Assembly (NCBI GenBank): GCA_021495925.1
Contig: JAKEKT010000119.1
Location: 1-64,000, forward strand
Origin: Diplodia intermedia
Taxonomy: Eukaryota; Ascomycota; Dothideomycetes; Botryosphaeriales; Botryosphaeriaceae
Reading direction: 5' to 3'
DNA: 64,000 bases
The position numbers and the translations under genes were made by a program. Shown here piece after piece: positions 58,304 to 64,000 of this stretch (position 1 is the stretch's first letter; each line of letters starts with the position of its first letter). The notes beneath the pieces were generated by a model. The model worked only from the letters and a program-made list of their open reading frames with translations. It ran no database searches and was not told the origin of the DNA.

Positions 58304-59286
58304 TTTCGGAAGGAGCCTGGTAAACGTCTCAGTCAGAGGATCCTGGGTGGCTGCGGCATGCAAGACGACGGCGGGCCGACCGCCACGCGGAGGGATGCAC
58401 TGACGCACCAGCAAAATTAAGCTTACTTTGTCGTAGCCGCAGATGAGTCTTCGTGGGCAAGCTAGATCGGACGAAACCAAAGCTGCGAGTGCCGTGGTGA
58501 GTGCTGGTGTGGACGAGGACAAGGGCAGCGAGAGAGCATCCGCCGTGCGCGGGCGGGAGTGCCGACGGATGAAAGGCGTGCAGGTGGGCCAATGGCGGGG
58601 AGCACTCAGGCGGGTCTTCCTGTTCCTGGGAACCGGGGTCGAGGCAGCGCAACCGGGCGTGGATAGAAGAGTCGTCACAGCGATTGAGATGACGCCCGCG
58701 TCATAGGGCGCGCGAGGGGAGAGGGCTGGGCGCGGCCGGGAATTGGCCGAGGCACAGAGGCAGAGGGCGAGCAAAAGCCGGCTGGGCGCGCTGGGAGTCT
58801 CGGCGGCGAGACTGGGGTGCGGGCTGCAGCGGAAGCGCTGGGGGCGGCGATCGTCTGCGCGCAAGTGGACCTGCGTGGTGAGGAGAGAGGAGAGGGACGA
58901 AATCGCTGGAGACGTGCGATGTGCGGCGCGCGGCGGCCGTGGCCTTGTCAGCGGGGCCCGGCTTCTGCGCTCCAGGGCCGCGGGCTATGACGGCGAGGTC
59001 GCTCATGGCAGACTCTGCGCGGCTAGAATCCTCATCCACCGTGACACACCCACCAGGCCACCAATCGCAGTCAGCCTTGCCTTGTCCTGTTTCGGCACAA
59101 GACCCGCCAAGGCACGCCCCGCCGCTTCCGCCCAGCGACACCTTCCGCGCCCGCGCGCGCGTGCCTCGCCTTTCCTGCCTTCTAGACGCGCCGAACTTTC
59201 GCTGCCTGCCGCCTTGCCGCCCGAACCGTCACCCCCACCCCGACACATCCGTCAACCCAGCCAAACAACTCGCCCTTACATCCACC
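58304..59286. promoter_or_regulatory. Divergent kinase / SVF1 promoter region
   Basis: About 980 bases between two divergent ATGs. The DNA is GC-rich and open in several frames on both strands, with no family match. The stretch before 59287 is pyrimidine-rich (CCCGACACATCCGTCAACCC) and fits a fungal 5' leader. Confidence 0.5.
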
Positions 59287-60583
59287 ATGTTCAACTGGGC
59301 CAAGCAACAGTCAGTCACCTTCCTCCGCGCACCTGCGCCCCAAATGCTCACTCTGCAGGCTCGCCAACGTCGCCGGCACCCAGGAGCCCATCTATGGCCC
59401 TGAGGCCATCCAGCCTGTTACCAAGCAGGCCGCCGAGACGCCCTACACCGAGCTTCAGAAAAATGACCTGAAATGGGTTGCTATGGACTCGACCTGCGTC
59501 GAGACGCAGACGTTCTACCTTACCGCCGACAGCGGTCACCTCGGCATGGTCCAGGTCATATACAGCAATGTAGCGTGAGCAACGTCCTGCGCTTGCCCTT
59601 GACTAGGGACTAACAACGCCGCTTCCAGAGGCATCCGAACTACGTGCCAGTTTAACTGCAAGATCTTCTACCAGGACGGCGGTAAGACGCCGCACCTGTG
59701 GTCCTCCGACCCGCTCAACAACCAGCGCTTCGACGACGCCAAGCTCAACTTCTACGCCGACAACTGCTCCGTCGAGCTCTCTCCCGATGGCTCCTCGTAC
59801 ACGATCAAGTCGTCGACCAATAAGCAAAGCGTTGTGAGCTTGAAGTTTACCAAGACCGCGCCCGGTTTCGTCGTGGGCAAGAACGGTTCGAGCTACTTCG
59901 GCACCGACCCCGCAAACCCTTGGGGCTCGATGAGACACGCCTTCTGGCCCCGGTGCAAGGTCGAGGGCAGCATCCTGACCAAGGCCGGCGAGATCGACTT
60001 CGGCGGCAGGGGCTTCTTCGTGCACGCTCTGCAGGGCATGAAGCCACATCACGCAGGTGAGAATATCGCGATCGCCGCACCTTTGGCCACCTCCGGGCTA
60101 ACCTTGACTACAGCCGCTCGTTGGAACTTTGTCAACTTCCAGTCGCCTACCTACTCTGCCGTCATGATGGAGTACGTCACCCCTCCTTCGTACGGCTCGA
60201 CTGTTGTCAGCGTTGGCGGCATCGCGACCGAAGGCGGGCTCATTTTCGGTGGAGCAAAGAACACTGCAATCCACACGGAGAAGAAGCAGGACACGGACAA
60301 CGACTGGCCCGAGCCTGTCTCTGCATCGTACCTTTGGGACGGCAAGACTGCGGACGGAAAGGATGTTCATGCGGAGCTCACCGGTTCCCTTGGGCCGCGT
60401 GTGGATCGCGTTGACGTCATGGCAGAGGTCCCGGGTTTCGTCAAGGCTATTGTTGCCAGCGCGGCCGGCACCAAGCCTTACATCTACCAGTACATTCCCA
60501 AGCTGACTCTGAAGATCAAGGTCGGCGATGAGGAGAAGACTGAGGAGGGCACTCTCTTCACCGAGGCCACCTTCATTTCGTGA
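59287..60583 (+). CDS. SVF1: Survival factor SVF1 family protein
   Basis: Svf1 proteins support survival under oxidative and cold stress and bind ceramide/sphingolipid at membranes in yeast. Four exons are read: 59287-59309, 59359-59574, 59629-60056 and 60114-60583, for 378 residues. The ATG (TCCACCATGT) starts [20 protein letters not shown], a short amphipathic N-terminus. The lipocalin-like halves follow: [20 protein letters not shown] with QTFYLT and [10 protein letters not shown], then [26 protein letters not shown] and [11 protein letters not shown], and later [16 protein letters not shown]. Introns are 49, 54 and 57 nt; the first has a GTCAGT donor. The length is typical of filamentous fungi and shorter than yeast Svf1. 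Confidence 0.93.
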
Positions 60584-62266
60584 GCTCTCTAGGGGGTATT
60601 TGATGTTTCAGTGTGGTGTCTTGCCCCTCTACTAATGTCATTGGGGGCGGCTTGACGAGGAACTCCGCTCACCCATCTTTCAGTTCACTTTCCAGGTTTG
60701 GAAAAGACAGGGTACACTAGAAGCGTGTGACTGTTGCATACTCACTCGCTACTTGCATTGCATTCCCTCTCGATTGGATTAGTGCCATGGGAGGCACGAA
60801 TATCATATCATTTTAATCGATTAGATTCGCACGAAGCTGGACGTTTGGCGTGAGCTCACCAGCACTAATGAATGGAAAGATCCCTCAAGACAAGCTTGCT
60901 CTCTGGTGCCATAGTTTCCTACTCCTCAAGCCATGCATACCTTGTGGCTCAGAATCCCCTCATCGTCGCCTGCCGAGCTTTCCAGCGACTTGGCATCACC
61001 TATATTTGGGCTGCGCCAACCATAGCTCTACGTAAACATCGCTTTCGCCCTGCGCAAACCCTTTCATTCACGGGTTCTCTTCACGCGTCGAATGACTCAC
61101 CGAGCCCCGAGAGAAATTGTTAAGCAGTCATACGTCCACTCTGTACCTGTCAGCCGAAGAAATGGGGCGAAAGTCACGAGCTATCTCATGGGCTCTCACG
61201 TCCCAAATCGAACCATGAAATCGCGCCATGCGCTGATATGCGCCGAGTATAGCGCTACCATTGGCCCCCACCGCCTCTTCCCATCTCTCAATTTGGTAGC
61301 GCGTTCGCGTCATTTGCAACTTTAATCCATCTGACAGGGTTTGCAAAACAAAACTCTCCATTGCCACTTTGTGGTTTTCGTATGCCGTTTCAGATGCCGC
61401 CGTCATGTATATGTACGCACATACATACATACGTATGTCAGGCCCCCCACACGCGCGCTACGTATCGGGCGGTCCCGATGATCTTCTTCCCCTTCCCTTC
61501 CCCTCTCCCCCACCCCATGATGCGTAAGTAGGGTCCTTGGCCTCCTTGTCTTGTCTTGGTGCGTGTGGGGGAAGGAAGGAGGCGGCGAATGACGAGAGGG
61601 TTCATGAGTCGCGGGGCGAACGACATGAATCGGGGGGGAGGCGAGATGAGTTAAATTGCACTGATGACGTCGGAGGCGGATGAGGGGTAAGAGAGAGAAG
61701 AGCGGGGGAGGGAGGAGTTGCTTGAGAGGGTAGGTGTATTTACTGCTTACTAGAAGAAGATATGAACAAGGTGGGAAAGTATCGGGGATGGCGATGTGAG
61801 TGGGAGACCGCAAGGTGCGTGACCTCCTCACAGCTTACCGCCTGTTCTGTTCTGTTCTGGTGACAATATGTCGGCGTACGATCAAACGGCAATAGTTGCG
61901 TGGTAAAGTGGACGAGTACAAAGAAAGCATGTGTGTCACTTGATGTGTAGCCTCTAACGGCGATTCGGTCTCACAAAAGCACCACCAACCACAGCTTATG
62001 ACCTTACGATGTACTTGAGCGAATTCGACACACCACATTTTCGAGCAGCTCTACCGGTAAATACTAGAGTTGTCTGCTTTGCAGTATGAAAGTGAGCCTC
62101 GCAGTCGGGTCGAGCACGAGTTACGAGCTCATCTACATGATCACTGTGGCAGAGTATGGAATCTTGATCATCGATTCAGCGTCTGCATGTCTACCACATC
62201 AACAGCAAAGCCGAGCCAAGGCTAGAAGTCCACAAGACCCCGAAAGGCCCTCTTTTAACCATCCAC
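60584..62266. other. Intergenic between SVF1 and alpha-glucosidase
   Basis: About 1.7 kb between two convergent genes. A CATA-type microsatellite (ACATACATACATACGTATG) lies at about 61419-61437. TTCTGTTCTGTTCTG is repeated near 61844-61858. The ORFs here are short and unsupported. Confidence 0.45.
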
Positions 62267-64000
62267 CTACACGTCCGCCACGGCCAACAATCCCACCCAC
62301 GGCTTCAACTTGATCTTCCCCTCCGTCGCCAGGCCCTCGGGCTTCTCCTTGTCATAATTCCAGGCCGCCCACGACTTCACCTTCGCCTCCGCGGGGATCT
62401 CCCACTCCACCTCGCTCCCCGAAAAGTTCAGAATCGTGACAAACGCCTCCTTCTCGCTCCACCGCTTGTACGCGAACACGGCCTCGTGCGGCGCGCCCAG
62501 CGTCGAGAAGTCGCCGTACACGAAGACGTCCTTGTGCTTCTTGCGGTTGTCGAGGGCGCGCCGCCAGAACTGGTGCACGGACAGCTGGTTGTCGGACGCC
62601 GGGTCGTGCGCGAGCTGCCGCTCGGCGTTGACGCTGGGATGGTCGTCGTTGACGCGCATCCACGGCTGCGCCCCGGGCTTCAGGTTGGGCGAGAAGCCGC
62701 CGTGTGGGCCGGACGTCCATTGCATCGGCGTGCGGGCATGGTCGCGTGCTTTGCGCTGCATGACGTGGCGCGCTTCGGCGAGTTTGGAGGCATCGTTGGG
62801 GTGCATGGTGTTCATCCTGGTGTTGTGGGATGTGAGCGGTCGTGGAAGATGCGAAGGAGGGTGATGATGGGGGTTGAGGGGATATGCTGCTACTTACTTC
62901 TTCCAGTAGTTGATGGTCTCGATGTCCTTGTACTCGGCCGGCTCCCACTCGGGCGGGACGTTTCTCATGCCGAGCTCCTCGCCCTGGTAGACGTAGAGCG
63001 TGCCAGAGAGGGTCGTCTGCATCAGGCAGAGCAGCTTGGCGCCGAGCTCCCTCCACTGGTCGCTGTCGTCGGTGTAGCGTGAGACGCTGCGCGGCTGGTC
63101 GTGGTTCTCGATGAAGACGGAGTTCCAACCGTCGCGTTCGATCATGAGCCGCTGTAGCCGGTTCACGATGCGGCGCAGGTCGCGGGCGTCCCACGGGTGC
63201 AGGGCCAGCTTGAAGCCGAGATCGGGCACGTTGTCGATGTCGACAATGTCGAAGGAGAAGATCATCCGCAGCTCGTTCTCCTTCGCACCGACACCCCGGA
63301 TGATCTCATCTTCGTCACGCACGAAAGGCATCTCGCCTACAGTAATGGTGTCGTAGTGAGATAGGACCTTCTCGTGGATCTCTTTCAAGTACTCATGCAT
63401 GCGCGGGCCGTTGGCGAAGAATTGGTTTCCCGGCTGGAACTGGTGGCCTGGCGTCTTAGTTGGCGCATCTGGGAATGTCTGCACCTTTGAGATGTGGTTG
63501 ATGACATCCATACGGAAGCCACAAGCGCCCTTGTCCAACCAAAAGCGGAGCACATCATGCACGGCCTCGCGTACAGCCTCGCACTCCCAGTTGAGATCCG
63601 GCTGCTCAGGCGTGAAAAGAGCAAGGTAGTACTCTTGAGTCTTCTCATCCCAGGTCCATGCGGAATTGCCCTCACCGAGGAGCATGGCCCAGTTGTTGGG
63701 AGGTTGCCGGTTGCCGTTCTCATCAAACTTGGGAGCCCTCCAGATGTACCAGTCACGGTGAGGGTCCGTCTTGGAAGAGCGAGACTTGAGGAACCAGGGG
63801 TGCTGATCAGGCAGTTAGCAATCTTTCCACCACGTTTGAACGGGGCTCTTTTCGAGGTTTGAAGTTTATTGGCGAGAGAAGGGGAACCAAAAGCTCCAGA
63901 CTTTGCTTTGAGTATTTCGTCGAGTTCCACTTACCTGATCAGAGGTGTGATTGACGACCAAGTCAGCCATAAACTTCATGTCACGCTTTTTCAGCTCAGC
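62267..64000 (-). CDS. GH13 alpha-glucosidase / maltase (partial)
   Basis: A glycoside hydrolase family 13 enzyme that cleaves alpha-1,4 (or alpha-1,6) glucosides such as maltose. The N-terminal part lies beyond the right edge. Exons visible: 64000-63936, 63801-62898 and 62816-62267. The four conserved regions can be followed: DLVVNHTSDQ (region I), GFRMDVINHISK with the nucleophile Asp (region II), ITVGEMP with the acid/base Glu (region III) and FIENHDQPRSVSRY with the transition-state Asp (region IV). The sequence RTPMQWT, typical of fungal maltases, follows, then an ending in WVGLLAVADV. There is no signal peptide information because the start is missing. Introns are 134 and 81 nt. The active site is intact. 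Confidence 0.93.

Overview
The window is nuclear DNA of a filamentous ascomycete (Pezizomycotina; a Dothideomycete is plausible, but I cannot fix the genus). Three things support this. Introns are short (about 47-220 nt) with GT donors, CTRAC-like branch points and AG acceptors. The gene set is typical of filamentous fungi: cytoplasmic dynein heavy chain, a Zn2Cys6 regulator, a HAL4/SAT4-type kinase, SVF1 and a vanillyl-alcohol-oxidase-type flavoenzyme. Intergenic DNA is moderately GC-rich and low in repeats. I saw no tRNA, rRNA, CRISPR array or intact transposon, and no secondary-metabolite cluster.

Layout: 1-2.2 kb holds a PITH-domain gene cut by the window edge (-) and the ESCRT-III gene VPS20/CHMP6 (-), whose promoter is shared with RIX7/NVL (+, 2.2-4.4 kb). 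The dynein heavy chain fills 5.9-19.1 kb (+). After a gene-poor gap come a VAO-type oxidase (+, 22.0-24.2 kb) and, convergent with it, an unrecognised disordered nuclear-type protein (-, 24.3-26.6 kb). NBP35 (-) and the ubiquitin-activating enzyme UBA1 (-) follow at 27.0-31.7 kb. An F-box protein (+, 33.4-35.3 kb), a Zn2Cys6 factor (+, 35.9-38.4 kb), a second unrelated F-box gene (-, 39.9-40.7 kb), a repeat-rich GPI-type wall protein (-, 41.3-43.2 kb) and a secreted CAP protein (-, 44.8-46.1 kb) come next. 46.1-53.5 kb is poor in genes; it holds one orphan gene at 49.7 kb that runs into an AT-rich island. The right end holds a membrane-anchored GNAT (-), a HAL4-like kinase (-), SVF1 (+) and a GH13 alpha-glucosidase cut by the right edge (-).

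Most genes are independent housekeeping functions: ribosome assembly, Fe-S assembly, ubiquitin activation, membrane scission, motor transport and stress survival. No operon-like logic is expected. The less ordinary items are the orphan 37-residue repeat protein with an in-frame TAG that looks like a splice acceptor, the VAO-family enzyme lacking the usual active-site Asp, the modular repeat wall protein, and the orphan gene bordering the AT-rich island. Exon boundaries below were deduced by eye from splice signals and reading-frame continuity.
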